A model generated the notes under the pieces. That model worked only from the letters and a program-made list of their open reading frames with translations. It was not told the origin of the DNA and ran no database searches. From NCBI RefSeq assembly GCF_014863585.1, contig NZ_CP062253.1, positions 5,723,501 to 5,787,500 of the forward strand: a stretch of 64,000 nt of DNA. Reading direction: 5' to 3'. This DNA comes from Pseudomonas gozinkensis. GTDB taxonomy: Bacteria > Pseudomonadota > Gammaproteobacteria > Pseudomonadales > Pseudomonadaceae. Position 1 is the stretch's first letter. Every line of letters begins with the position of its first letter. Below are positions 36,870 to 47,366 of the stretch, piece by piece. The translations under genes and the position numbers were made by a program.

Positions 36870-37089
36870 TTCTTATTATTCTCCCCGAGGCTCATCGGCC
36901 CATGCGTGAAGTGGTGCCCAGCATCCTCCAGCCAACCGGTCTTTGCAATGCTGGCAAGACCGCCCGGTCACGGGCTGTGCCAGAAGCGGTACAAACTGTC
37001 ACCCCAGCTGTACCGATACCGTCACAGACGCTTGCCACTTGTCCGACAGAAATCACGCAAGGCCTTGATTTGCCTGACCTGCACGGCAG

Positions 37090-37105
37090 TGGCCCGACCT
37101 TTGCT
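37090..37105 (+). promoter_or_regulatory. sigma-54 (-24/-12) promoter of the ethanolamine operon
   Basis: TGGCCCG-N4-TTGCT matches the consensus TGGCACG-N4-TTGCW with GG and GC at the right spacing. It lies 64 bases before the exaC start. The sequence upstream (36960-37050) contains short inverted repeats, such as TGTC-C-GACA at 37040-37048, that could be activator sites; these are not certain. Confidence 0.8.
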
Positions 37106-37168
37106 CTACGCTTATAGCAAGCGCTCATGCGCGTCTCTCTGATAAGTACAACAGCCAAGGAGAACATC

Positions 37169-38689
<1,521 letters not shown>

Positions 38690-38696
38690 AAAAAGC

Positions 38697-38725
38697 GGGG
38701 CAATACAGGCAGTCTGTGTTGCCCC
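38697..38725 (+). terminator. hairpin after exaC
   Basis: GGGGCAA and TTGCCCC pair, with an inner ACAG/CTGT stem. There is no T run after it. It may lower expression of the downstream genes relative to exaC rather than end the transcript. Confidence 0.5.
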
Positions 38726-38735
38726 TCAAACAGCC

Positions 38736-38816
38736 ATCGCTGGCAAGCCAGCTCCCACAGGGATCTGGGTAAGCCCCAACACCACAAATACCTGTGGGAG
38801 CTGGCTTGCCAGCGAT
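38736..38816. repeat. inverted REP pair (GCTGGC variant)
   Basis: ATCGCTGGCAAGCCAGCTCC and its inverse copy (GGAGCTGGCTTGCCAGCGAT) face each other over a 31-base spacer. It is the same architecture as the pair at 4003 but with a different core. Confidence 0.9.
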
Positions 38817-38986
38817 AGCATCCTTAATGACACAACACACAAGGCCTGGCCGCTCTGGCACGGGCCTTGCGTACCCGTCATTCAGGATCTGCGTGAACAC
38901 TGCCGCTGCGTGAACAGCATCCACCCACTCAACCGCTGCACCCGAAAGTCCAACAGATCGAACAATAAAAAAGACAGAGAGGACTT

Positions 38987-40357
38987 ATGACTTCCACCAC
39001 ACAGCTCAAACCCACACTCGGCACCCTGCACCTGTGGGGCATTGCCGTCGGCCTGGTGATTTCCGGCGAATACTTCGGCTGGAGTTACGGCTGGGGCACG
39101 GCGGGAACCCTGGGTTTCCTGGTCACGGCCCTGATGGTCGCGACCATGTATACCTGCTTCATCTTCAGTTTCACCGAACTGACCACCGCGATTCCCCACG
39201 CAGGCGGGCCGTTTGCCTACAGCCGGCGGGCGTTCGGCGAAAAAGGCGGATTGATCGCCGGGATCGCCACCCTGATCGAATTCGTGTTCGCCCCGCCGGC
39301 CATTGCCATGGCCATCGGCGCCTATCTGAATGTGCAATATCCGGGGCTCGATCCAAAACTCGCGGCGGTCGGCGCGTATTTCGTGTTCATGACCCTGAAC
39401 ATCCTTGGCGTCAGCATCGCCGCAACCTTTGAGCTGGTAGTGACCGTACTCGCCGTCGCTGAACTGCTGGTGTTCATGGGCGTGGTCGCGCCGGGCTTCA
39501 GCTTCAGCAACTTCGTGCTCAATGGCTGGTCCGGCGCCAATGAGTTCACGATGGGCTCGATTCCGGGCATTTTCGCGGCGATTCCCTTCGCGATCTGGTT
39601 TTTCCTCGCCATCGAAGGCGCGGCCATGGCGGCCGAGGAAGCCAAGGATCCGAAACGCACCATTCCACGGGCCTACGTCAGCGGCATCCTGACCTTGGTA
39701 TTCCTCGCTATCGGTGTGATGGTGATGGCCGGCGGTGTCGGCGACTGGCGCCAACTGTCGAACATCAACGACCCGCTGCCGCAGGCGATGAAAGCGGTGG
39801 TCGGCAACAATTCGACGTGGATGCACATGCTGGTGTGGATCGGTCTGTTCGGGCTGGTGGCAAGTTTCCACGGGATCATCCTCGGCTACTCGCGGCAGTT
39901 CTTCGCTTTGGCCCGCGCTGGTTATCTGCCGAAAGGCCTGGCCAGACTCTCGCGTTTCCAGACCCCGCACCGGGCGATCCTGGCCGGCGGCGTGATCGGC
40001 ATCGCGGCGATCTACAGCGACGGTCTGGTCAATCTGCAAGGCATGACCCTGACGGCGGCGATGATCACCATGTCGGTGTTCGGCGCCATCGTGATGTACA
40101 TCATCAGCATGCTCAGCCTGTTCAAACTGCGCAAAACCGAACCGAACCTGGAGCGCACCTTCCGCGCGCCGGGCTATCCGGTGGTGCCGGCCATCGCGCT
40201 GTTTCTGGCGGTGGTGTGCCTGGTGGCGATGGCCTGGTTCAACACACTGATCGGTTGTGTATTCCTCGGTTTCATGGCTGCCGGTTACCTGTACTTCCAG
40301 TTGACCGCCAAGCAACGCTCCGAAGCACCGGCAGACGCTATGCTCGAAGGTATCTAA
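38987..40357 (+). CDS. eat: ethanolamine permease
   Basis: Inner-membrane APC-superfamily transporter (456 residues, about twelve hydrophobic helices) for ethanolamine uptake. Landmarks: LWGIAVGLVISGEYFGWSYGWG near the N-terminus, FTELTTAIPHAGGPFAYSRRAFG, then FFLAIEGAAMAAEEAKDPKRTIPRAY split by a helix, and SFHGIILGYSRQFFALARAG. AGAGGACTT precedes the ATG. It lies between exaC and eutBC, which supports ethanolamine as substrate. Confidence 0.93.
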   Translation: MTSTTQLKPTLGTLHLWGIAVGLVISGEYFGWSYGWGTAGTLGFLVTALMVATMYTCFIFSFTELTTAIPHAGGPFAYSRRAFGEKGGLIAGIATLIEFVFAPPAIAMAIGAYLNVQYPGLDPKLAAVGAYFVFMTLNILGVSIAATFELVVTVLAVAELLVFMGVVAPGFSFSNFVLNGWSGANEFTMGSIPGIFAAIPFAIWFFLAIEGAAMAAEEAKDPKRTIPRAYVSGILTLVFLAIGVMVMAGGVGDWRQLSNINDPLPQAMKAVVGNNSTWMHMLVWIGLFGLVASFHGIILGYSRQFFALARAGYLPKGLARLSRFQTPHRAILAGGVIGIAAIYSDGLVNLQGMTLTAAMITMSVFGAIVMYIISMLSLFKLRKTEPNLERTFRAPGYPVVPAIALFLAVVCLVAMAWFNTLIGCVFLGFMAAGYLYFQLTAKQRSEAPADAMLEGI

Positions 40358-40430
40358 ACGCTAACTGAGCTGCACCGGCATCGGGCCTCTCTCCCGGTGC
40401 CCGCTAAATAGAAGTGCATAAAGATCCAAT

Positions 40431-40520
40431 GTGGGAGCGGGCTTGCTCGCGAATGCGGTGTGTCATTCAACAATGATGTCGCCTGACACGACGCCTTCGC
40501 GAGCAAGCTCGCTCCCACAG
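40431..40520. repeat. inverted REP pair (GCTCGC variant)
   Basis: GTGGGAGCGGGCTTGCTCGC (from 40431) faces GCGAGCAAGCTCGCTCCCAC (to 40519) across a 40-odd-base spacer, between eat and eutB. Confidence 0.9.
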
Positions 40521-40559
40521 GGGATCGAATTATCCACAGAATCAGGAGGACACCGCCCC

Positions 40560-41954
40560 ATGGCCGCATTTGCCCATACCGTCGGCGCCCAGACCTACCG
40601 CTTCGACAGCCTCAAGGACGTGATGGCCAAGGCCAGCCCGGCACGCTCCGGGGATTTCCTGGCCGGCGTCGCTGCGCTCAACGATGGCGAGCGGGTGGCT
40701 GCGCAAATGGCGCTGGCTGACATCCCGCTCACGCATTTTTTGCAGGAAGTGCTGATTCCCTACGAAACCGATGAAGTCACCCGCCTGATCATCGACAGCC
40801 ATGACAAACAGGCCTTTGCGGTCGTCAGCCACCTCACGGTGGGCGGCTTCCGTGACTGGCTATTGAGCGAAGCGGCTGATGAATCCAGCCTGCGCGCCCT
40901 CGCCCCCGGCCTGACACCGGAAATGGTCGCCGCCGTGTCGAAGATCATGCGCGTGCAGGATCTGGTGCTGGTGGCGCAGAAAATCCGCGTCGTCACAAAA
41001 TTTCGCGGCACCCTCGGTCTGCGTGGACGGTTATCCACAAGGCTGCAACCCAATCACCCGACCGACGAGCCGTCCGGCATCGCCGCGAGCATTCTCGACG
41101 GTCTGCTGTACGGCAACGGCGACGCGATGATCGGCATCAACCCGGCCACCGACAGCATCGCCTCGATCTGCGCGATGCTGGAAATGCTCGACGCGATCAT
41201 CCAGCGCTACGACATTCCGACCCAGGCCTGCGTGCTGACCCACGTCACCACCTCTATAGAAGCGATCAACCGTGGTGTGCCGCTGGATCTGGTGTTCCAG
41301 TCGATTGCCGGCACCGAAGCGGCCAACGCCAGTTTCGGCATCAACCTGAACATCTTGCAGGAAGGTTATGAGGCGGGCCTTAGCCTCAATCGCGGCACGC
41401 TCGGGCAGAACCTGATGTATTTCGAAACCGGCCAGGGCAGTGCGCTGTCGGCCAACGCCCACCACGGCGTCGATCAACAGACCTGCGAGACCCGGGCCTA
41501 CGCCGTGGCGCGCCATTTCAAGCCGTTTCTGGTGAACACCGTCGTAGGATTCATCGGCCCGGAATATCTATACAACGGCAAGCAGATCATCCGCGCCGGC
41601 CTCGAAGACCACTTCTGCGGCAAGTTGCTCGGTGTGCCGATGGGTTGCGATATCTGCTACACCAACCACGCCGAAGCCGACCAGGATGACATGGACACCC
41701 TGCTGACCCTGTTGGGCGTGGCCGGGATCAATTTCATCATGGGCATCCCCGGCTCCGACGACATCATGCTCAACTACCAGACCACCTCGTTCCACGACGC
41801 GCTCTATGCGCGCCAGACACTGGGCCTGAAACCGGCGCCGGAGTTCGAGCAGTGGCTGGCCAACATGGGCATCTTCACCCAGGCGGACGGCAAGGTCCGC
41901 TTCGGCAACAACCTGCCGCCGGCCTTCCGCCAGGCCTTGGCGCAACTGGGATGA
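40560..41954 (+). CDS. eutB: ethanolamine ammonia-lyase large subunit
   Basis: Catalytic TIM-barrel subunit of the adenosylcobalamin-dependent lyase that splits ethanolamine to acetaldehyde and ammonia. 464 residues. Signatures: [70 protein letters not shown] and [16 protein letters not shown]. The ATG at 40560 has CAGGAGGA nine bases before it; the longer upstream frame runs through the REP element and was rejected. The stop overlaps the eutC start (ATGA). No microcompartment genes are present. Confidence 0.96.
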   Translation: MAAFAHTVGAQTYRFDSLKDVMAKASPARSGDFLAGVAALNDGERVAAQMALADIPLTHFLQEVLIPYETDEVTRLIIDSHDKQAFAVVSHLTVGGFRDWLLSEAADESSLRALAPGLTPEMVAAVSKIMRVQDLVLVAQKIRVVTKFRGTLGLRGRLSTRLQPNHPTDEPSGIAASILDGLLYGNGDAMIGINPATDSIASICAMLEMLDAIIQRYDIPTQACVLTHVTTSIEAINRGVPLDLVFQSIAGTEAANASFGINLNILQEGYEAGLSLNRGTLGQNLMYFETGQGSALSANAHHGVDQQTCETRAYAVARHFKPFLVNTVVGFIGPEYLYNGKQIIRAGLEDHFCGKLLGVPMGCDICYTNHAEADQDDMDTLLTLLGVAGINFIMGIPGSDDIMLNYQTTSFHDALYARQTLGLKPAPEFEQWLANMGIFTQADGKVRFGNNLPPAFRQALAQLG

Positions 41955-42784
41955 GTCAGATGGAAAAACCGCCCGTCGATCCACAAAACCCGTGGCTGGA
42001 GCTGCGTCGTCTGACCCCGGCACGCATTGCCCTCGGCCGCACCGGCACCAGCCTGCCCACCAGCGCGCAACTGGATTTCCAGTACGCCCACGCGCAAGCA
42101 AGGGACGCCGTGCATTTGCCGTTCGATCACGCCGGGCTCAGCGCCCAACTGACCGAGCGCCAGCGTGACAATCTGCTGCTGCACAGCGCGGCGGCAGATC
42201 GCAACAGCTACCTGCAACGCCCGGACCTGGGGCGCAAGTTGAGCGATCAATCGGCGCAGGTCCTGCACGAATACGCCCAGGCGCATCCGGGCAGCGTGGA
42301 TCTGGTGATTGTGGTGGCGGATGGTCTCTCGGCGCTGGCGGTGCATCGGCATACCCTGCCATTTCTCACCCGCCTGGAAGAACAAATGAGCGCCGACGAA
42401 TGGTCAATAGCACCTGTAGTGCTGGTGGAACAGGGTCGAGTGGCGATTGGCGATGAAATCGGCCAGTTGCTGGGCGCCAAAATGGTCGTGATGCTGATTG
42501 GAGAGCGTCCGGGCCTCAGTTCGCCGGACAGCCTGGGTTTATATTTCACCTACAATCCAAAGGTCGGCCTCACGGATGCGTACCGCAATTGCATCTCCAA
42601 TGTGCGGCTGGAAGGGCTCAGCTACGGCATGGCGGCGCATCGCTTGCTGTACCTGATGCGCGAAGCCTGTCGGCGACAGCTGTCGGGCGTCAATCTGAAG
42701 GACGAAGCGCAGATCCAGACGCTGGAATCGGAAGCCGGTGCAGACATGAAGAGTAATTTCCTACTCGATCCGCCCCCAGCCTGA
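41951..42784 (+). CDS. eutC: ethanolamine ammonia-lyase small subunit
   Basis: Small subunit that completes the cobalamin-binding site of the lyase. 277 residues. Typical stretches: [18 protein letters not shown] near the start, [60 protein letters not shown] and [13 protein letters not shown]. Its ATG overlaps the eutB TGA by four bases, so the subunits are made in step. Confidence 0.96.
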   Translation: MSQMEKPPVDPQNPWLELRRLTPARIALGRTGTSLPTSAQLDFQYAHAQARDAVHLPFDHAGLSAQLTERQRDNLLLHSAAADRNSYLQRPDLGRKLSDQSAQVLHEYAQAHPGSVDLVIVVADGLSALAVHRHTLPFLTRLEEQMSADEWSIAPVVLVEQGRVAIGDEIGQLLGAKMVVMLIGERPGLSSPDSLGLYFTYNPKVGLTDAYRNCISNVRLEGLSYGMAAHRLLYLMREACRRQLSGVNLKDEAQIQTLESEAGADMKSNFLLDPPPA

Positions 42785-42900
42785 ACCGTTTCCGCATTGC
42801 CTTTCTGCGCGGGTTTGAGGCAGGATCGATGCACGGCCGCCCGGGTTTCCCATCGCCGTCAGAGCACGTGAAGACAGCCACTTGAAGGACGAGACCTACC

Positions 42901-43362
42901 ATGCGGATTATCCAAGCGACCCTCGAACACCTGGATTTGCTGACCCCGTTGTTCGTTAAGTACCGCGAGTTCTACGGCTCCCTGCCCTATCCGGACTCGT
43001 CCCGGGCCTTTCTCGAAAAGCGCCTGCGACGCAAGGAGTCGGTGATCTACCTGGCCCTGGCCGATGACGACGACAAGAAGCTCATGGGCTTCTGCCAGCT
43101 CTACCCGAGCTTTTCCTCCCTGTCGCTCAAGCGCGTGTGGATCCTCAACGACATCTACGTCGCCGAAGACGCCCGCCGCCAGCTGGTGGCCGACAACCTG
43201 ATCCGCACCGCGAAGAAAATGGCCAAGGAAACCCAGGCCGTGCGCATGCGCGTCTCCACCAGTGCCGACAACGAAGTGGCGCAGAAAACCTACGAATCCA
43301 TCGGGTTCAAGGAAGACACCGAGTTCAAGAACTACGTGCTGCCAATTAGCGACGAGCTCTGA
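42901..43362 (+). CDS. GNAT-family N-acetyltransferase
   Basis: A 153-residue single-domain acetyltransferase. The acetyl-CoA-binding region is around VWILNDIYVAEDARRQLVADNLIRTAKKMA, where the usual RGxGxG loop is reduced to ARRQLV. It ends with NEVAQKTYESIGFKEDTEFKNYVL, a typical GNAT C-terminus. Acceptor substrate unknown. It lies as a single gene after eutC with 116 bases between. Confidence 0.88.
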   Translation: MRIIQATLEHLDLLTPLFVKYREFYGSLPYPDSSRAFLEKRLRRKESVIYLALADDDDKKLMGFCQLYPSFSSLSLKRVWILNDIYVAEDARRQLVADNLIRTAKKMAKETQAVRMRVSTSADNEVAQKTYESIGFKEDTEFKNYVLPISDEL

Positions 43363-43589
43363 TCGCGGGGTGTCCTGCGGGGAGGGAGCAGACTCCCTCC
43401 CCAAAATGAATGCCAACCCGACATTTATTCACACCGACATCCCCCGCTACAAAACCAACGCGCTTTTCACCTCTCAGACCGTATAATCCCGAGCTTTCCG
43501 GCTTGTAAGAAAAACTACACCCGCTTGTAGGCTTACACGAAGTCATCCGCACAGGCCTGCCGAGTCAGGCCGTCACCACAGGTGCCTCC

Positions 43590-44240
43590 ATGGATTTCAA
43601 CCCGCTCGACCTTGTCCTGCATCTCGACGTTTACCTCGACCTGCTGGTGAATAATTACGGGCCATGGATCTACGCCATCCTGTTTCTGGTGATCTTCTGC
43701 GAGACCGGTCTGGTGGTGATGCCATTCCTGCCGGGTGATTCCCTGCTGTTCATCGCCGGCGCAGTGGCTGCAGGCGGCGGCATGGACCCGGTCTTGCTGG
43801 GCGGCCTGCTGATGCTCGCGGCGATCCTCGGCGACAGCACCAACTACGTGATTGGACGAACGGCGGGCGAGAAGCTGTTCAGCAATCCGAACTCGAAGAT
43901 CTTCCGCCGCGATTACCTGCAACAGACCCACGACTTCTACGACAAGCACGGCGGCAAAACCGTGACCCTGGCGCGCTTCCTGCCGATCATCCGCACCTTT
44001 GCACCGTTCGTCGCCGGTGTCGCCAAGATGCCTTACCCGCGCTTCTTCGGTTTCAGCGTGTTCGGCACCGTGCTGTGGGTCGGCGGTCTGGTAACGCTGG
44101 GTTACTTCTTCGGCAACGTGCCGTTCATCAAGAAGAACCTGTCGCTGCTGGTGGTCGGCATCATTCTGCTGTCGCTGATTCCGATGATCATCGGCGTGGT
44201 TCGCAGCCGCTTCGGTGGCACCAAAGCCCAATCGCACTAA
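43590..44240 (+). CDS. DedA family membrane protein
   Basis: A 216-residue inner-membrane protein of the DedA family, flippase-like transporters for undecaprenyl phosphate or phospholipid. Features: FCETGLVVMPFLPGDSLLF with the acidic residue of the family, GDSTNYVIGRTAG, and the arginine-proline motif LARFLPIIRTFAPFVAG. A second, shorter relative of the DedA half of the fusion protein at 17622. The stop is four bases from the mtfA start, so they are probably cotranscribed. Confidence 0.93.
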   Translation: MDFNPLDLVLHLDVYLDLLVNNYGPWIYAILFLVIFCETGLVVMPFLPGDSLLFIAGAVAAGGGMDPVLLGGLLMLAAILGDSTNYVIGRTAGEKLFSNPNSKIFRRDYLQQTHDFYDKHGGKTVTLARFLPIIRTFAPFVAGVAKMPYPRFFGFSVFGTVLWVGGLVTLGYFFGNVPFIKKNLSLLVVGIILLSLIPMIIGVVRSRFGGTKAQSH

Positions 44241-44244
44241 GCCG

Positions 44245-45057
44245 ATGTGGTCGCTGAGCGCCTGGCGACGCCGGCGCATTCTGGCGAAGCACCCGATTGC
44301 CGACGATATGTGGCAGCGGGTGCGTCATCACCTGAGTTTTCTCGATGGCATCAGTGCCGCCGAAGACCAGTGGCTTCGCGAAGCCTGCGTGCTGTTCCTC
44401 GAAGACAAACACCTGACCGCCCTGCCTGGCGTCGAGCTGCATCAGGAGCAACGCCTGCTGCTCGCCGCCCAGGCGCAATTGCCGCTTTTGCATCTGGGCG
44501 ATCTGAACTGGTATCAGGGTTTTCACGAAATCGTCCTCTACCCCGACGACTTCCTCAGCCCCCAGCGCCATCGTGATGCCAGCGGCGTCGAACATGAGTG
44601 GGACGGCGAACACAGCGGCGAAGCCTGGCAGCAAGGGCCGATAATTCTCGCCTGGCCCGGCGTGATGGCCAGTGGTGGCTGGGAAGGCTACAACCTGGTG
44701 ATCCACGAACTGGCGCACAAACTCGACATGCTCAACGGCGACGCCAACGGCCTGCCACCTTTGCACGCCGACATGCGGGTCAGCGACTGGGCCGAGGTAA
44801 TGCAAGCGGCGTACGACAACCTCAATCGCCAGCTCGACCTCCATCCCGACGCCGAAACCGCCATCGACCCCTACGCCGCCGAGAACCCGGCCGAGTTCTT
44901 CGCGGTCACCAGCGAGTACTTCTTCAGCGCTCCGGATCTGCTGCACGACGCTTATCCACAGGTGTATGCGCAGTTGCAGCTATTTTACCGCCAGGACCCG
45001 TTGGCGCGCCTGAAGCAACTTCAGGCCACCGACCCGGTCTATCAGGCTCACGAGTAA
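44245..45057 (+). CDS. mtfA: zinc-dependent peptidase MtfA family
   Basis: A 270-residue peptidase of the MtfA family. In E. coli, MtfA interacts with the repressor Mlc to affect glucose uptake. The zinc site is H154-ELA-H158 (HELAHKLD), with the third ligand expected in AENPAEFFAVTSEYFF. The N-terminal region shows FLDGISAAEDQWLREACVLFLEDK. The start was chosen at ATG 44245 just after dedA. GGWEGYNLVIHELAHKLDML is a strong family signature. Confidence 0.92.
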   Translation: MWSLSAWRRRRILAKHPIADDMWQRVRHHLSFLDGISAAEDQWLREACVLFLEDKHLTALPGVELHQEQRLLLAAQAQLPLLHLGDLNWYQGFHEIVLYPDDFLSPQRHRDASGVEHEWDGEHSGEAWQQGPIILAWPGVMASGGWEGYNLVIHELAHKLDMLNGDANGLPPLHADMRVSDWAEVMQAAYDNLNRQLDLHPDAETAIDPYAAENPAEFFAVTSEYFFSAPDLLHDAYPQVYAQLQLFYRQDPLARLKQLQATDPVYQAHE

Positions 45058-45170
45058 AGGTCTGCACGACTTCCGGTACGTGGCGTCCACGGCAGAATAT
45101 GCCTATAATCGCCGCCACTTTTTGGTCAATCCGGCCAAGTGTTTTGGTCTACTAACGGGGGCAACGCCCA

Positions 45171-45698
45171 ATGAGCTACAGCAAGATTCCGGCTGGCAAA
45201 GACCTGCCGAACGACATCTACGTCGCGATCGAGATCCCGGCCAACCACGCGCCGATCAAATACGAAATCGACAAAGACAGCGATTGCCTGTTCGTTGACC
45301 GTTTCATGGCCACCCCGATGTTCTACCCGGCCAACTACGGTTACATCCCGAACACCCTGGCTGACGACGGTGATCCCCTGGACGTGCTGGTAGTGACCCC
45401 TTACCCGGTTGCTCCAGGTTCGGTGATCCGCGCGCGTCCGGTCGGCATCCTGAACATGACCGACGACGGCGGCGGCGATGCCAAAGTCATCGCAGTCCCT
45501 CACGACAAGCTGTCCCAGCTGTACGTGGACGTGAAGGAATACACCGACCTGCCAGCGCTGCTGATCCAGCAGATCGAGCACTTCTTCGCGAACTACAAAG
45601 ATCTCGAAAAAGGCAAATGGGTGAAAATCGAAGGTTGGGACGGCGCTGACGCTGCCCGCGCCGCGATCACCAAGTCGGTTGCCGCCTACAAAGGCTAA
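45171..45698 (+). CDS. ppa: inorganic pyrophosphatase
   Basis: Soluble family I pyrophosphatase, 175 residues. It hydrolyses pyrophosphate from biosynthetic reactions. Active-site residues are seen in the signature [10 protein letters not shown] with the three aspartates, preceded by [13 protein letters not shown] and [14 protein letters not shown]. The C-terminal part has [27 protein letters not shown] precedes the ATG. A strong terminator follows. Confidence 0.97.
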   Translation: MSYSKIPAGKDLPNDIYVAIEIPANHAPIKYEIDKDSDCLFVDRFMATPMFYPANYGYIPNTLADDGDPLDVLVVTPYPVAPGSVIRARPVGILNMTDDGGGDAKVIAVPHDKLSQLYVDVKEYTDLPALLIQQIEHFFANYKDLEKGKWVKIEGWDGADAARAAITKSVAAYKG

Positions 45699-45725
45699 GC
45701 CTCACGACCTGCGACACGCTTGAAG

Positions 45726-45752
45726 AAAACCCCGGTTGATCCGGGGTTTTTT
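45726..45752 (+). terminator. intrinsic terminator of ppa
   Basis: AAAACCCCGG and CCGGGGTTTT form a stem around TTGAT, ending in six T residues. Confidence 0.9.
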
Positions 45753-45919
45753 GTGCCTGCTCGCCAGGTTCTTAAACAGCTTGTTTATAGCGACCTACAG
45801 AAAAGTTTTAGTGCGTGTAATTTCCCACAAGCACGTCTTACATCCCGTCGCAAAATTTGCCCCGATTTTGAACGCAAGGTTTATTCAAACCGCTCTAGGC
45901 CGGCCGTAGACTCGTGTTT

Positions 45920-46660
45920 ATGAGAAAGAACACTAGCGGTCCAAGATTCAAGGCACTCCTGGAAGCTGCGAACATCACCACCACGGGATTCGCAAAGTTC
46001 TGGGGCACGGAAGCCCAAAACGTTCATAACTGGTACACCCGGGGCGTACCCGCGTACCGCATGGAAGAGGTCGCGCGCCTGCTGTCCGTCAACAGCCAAT
46101 GGCTGAAGACCGGCGAAGGCCCGAAAGACGCCCCGCACCTGCACACGGACTCGGGCGACATCCTCGATGCCCATGCCATTCGCGGCGTGTACACGGTGCT
46201 CGAAACCAACGACATCGAACTGCCGCTCTACAAGGAAACCCCGACCGCCCCCGGCTCCGGCAAGACCCACGTCATCAAGGACCCGGAACAAACCATCCGC
46301 CTGCCCCGCAGCCACCTCGAAGCCCTGGAAATCCGTCATGCCGACGCCATCTGCACCCACATGATCGGCAACAGCATGGCCGAGAAAATCGAAGACGGCT
46401 CCACCCTCGCCATCGACCGCGGCCTCACCCAGGTGGTGGACGGCGAAATCTACGCCATCGAACACGACGGCATGCTGCGCATCAAATACCTGCACCGCAT
46501 GCCGGGCAACGCCCTGCGCCTGCGCAGCCACAACAGCGCGGAATACCCGGACGAGATCTTCCGCGCGGCGCAGATCGAGGAGCAGAGGATTCATGTGCTG
46601 GGGTGGGTGTTCTGGTGGTCGACGCTGGGCAAGCGGCGGCCGGTGGTGCCGTTTCTCTGA
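45920..46660 (+). CDS. LexA/CI-type transcriptional regulator (S24 peptidase domain)
   Basis: A 246-residue repressor-like protein. Residues 1-70 are a helix-turn-helix of an unusual kind (FAKFWGTEAQNVHNWYTRGVPAY). The C-terminal S24 domain holds the serine in GNSMAEKIEDGS (Ser152) and the lysine in MLRIKYL (Lys189), 37 residues apart as in LexA. The linker shows no Ala-Gly pair, the usual self-cleavage site, so RecA-stimulated cleavage may be lost or use another bond. No phage structural or lysis genes lie nearby. The ATG at 45920 was preferred to the GTG six bases upstream. Confidence 0.87.
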   Translation: MRKNTSGPRFKALLEAANITTTGFAKFWGTEAQNVHNWYTRGVPAYRMEEVARLLSVNSQWLKTGEGPKDAPHLHTDSGDILDAHAIRGVYTVLETNDIELPLYKETPTAPGSGKTHVIKDPEQTIRLPRSHLEALEIRHADAICTHMIGNSMAEKIEDGSTLAIDRGLTQVVDGEIYAIEHDGMLRIKYLHRMPGNALRLRSHNSAEYPDEIFRAAQIEEQRIHVLGWVFWWSTLGKRRPVVPFL

Positions 46661-46899
46661 TCCTCCACCACTCCTGGCTCCAGTACAGAACGCTGTGGGA
46701 GCAGGCTTGGTCCGGGCGGGGATCTGACGAAGGGGCCCGGATACCCGGTACAAATCTCTGCTTCCTGCCGCAGAAATCGCTCTATTCCGCACTTGAGGCT
46801 GGGAATCCCCAACAAAACTCAGTATCCTGCGCCCCACATTCGCGCATCGACCCGCCAAGCGGCCCAGATGACGCCTGACGCGGCAGACCACTGTCTGAC

Positions 46900-47010
46900 C
46901 AAGTCCCACAGCCGGACGCAAGATCCGGATGTAAGTTTTGAAGGCTGGCGCGGTTTACCAAAAATAAACCAAGCCAGTCCCCGAGAAGCCGGCCACAAGC
47001 CGGCTTTTTA
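46900..47010 (+). ncRNA. candidate small RNA ending in an intrinsic terminator
   Basis: Three hairpins follow one another: CCGGA-N7-TCCGG at 46912-46928; CTGGC-GC-GGTTTA with TAAACC-AA-GCCAG at 46945-46977; and the terminator stem at 46986-47006 followed by T residues. The nearest upstream stop codon is 240 bases away, so this terminator is far from the regulator gene and more likely ends a separate transcript. The 5' end is not determined; I do not recognise a known Pseudomonas RNA. Confidence 0.4.
46986..47009 (+). terminator. intrinsic terminator
   Basis: AAGCCGG and CCGGCTT form a stem with a 7-base loop, with five consecutive T residues at 47005-47009. Confidence 0.8.
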
Positions 47011-47090
47011 ATGCCTGAAAGAAAACCAAACCTACCGTCCAGAAATCTTCCTTGTTACCGTAGCGGCAAAACTCGTCACGGTGTTCCAAC

Positions 47091-47264
47091 ATGGACTCCT
47101 CCAAAATCCGAAATGATGACGGTCAGAAGCCGCACTTCTCTGATCCGGATCAGTTACTGCTCGAAGCAGAGTTACGTTGCAAGGAGGATGTGGCGCTTAT
47201 CGCCGCAGTCAACGAACGTCTTGTCACCCCTCAGCGAGTCAAGATAAGTCTGGATGACTTGTAA
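47091..47264 (+). CDS. small hypothetical protein (57 residues)
   Basis: An open frame from ATG 47091 to TAA 47264. The product is polar and acidic at the start (MDSSKIRNDDGQKPHF), with a predicted helix around LLLEAELRCKEDVALIAAVNERL. The codon third positions are less GC-rich than the neighbours and I see no clear ribosome-binding site. Pseudomonads carry many small proteins of this type; I do not recognise the family, and it may be non-coding. Confidence 0.4.
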   Translation: MDSSKIRNDDGQKPHFSDPDQLLLEAELRCKEDVALIAAVNERLVTPQRVKISLDDL

Positions 47265-47366
47265 CGTCGAATCCCGTCGAGCCGTAGTTTCGGGAGATTT
47301 GATCCCTCAATCGGGCAATAGGCTGCTGCCCAACTCAATTGTGCAACAGCCCGTTGCACAATCCCC

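Larger units (their letters stand above)
46661..47090. other. 430-base region without a clear protein gene
   Basis: Begins with a degenerate single REP-like arm (TGTGGGAGCAGGCTTGG at about 46694). Its right half holds three successive hairpins ending in a T-rich terminator, described separately as a candidate small RNA. No open frame here has convincing codon use or a ribosome-binding site. Confidence 0.6.

Noticed and set aside
35451..37142. 563-residue frame antisense to eatR
   Set aside because: Covers a clear AAA+ activator on the other strand; composition typical of an antisense frame.
46661..47090. Short plus-strand frames between the regulator and the small RNA
   Set aside because: Arg-rich translation, no ribosome-binding sites, interrupted by the hairpins.
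45920..47264. Prophage remnant around the CI-like regulator
   Set aside because: No integrase, structural, lysis or tail genes nearby; the neighbours ppa and the mag operon are chromosomal.
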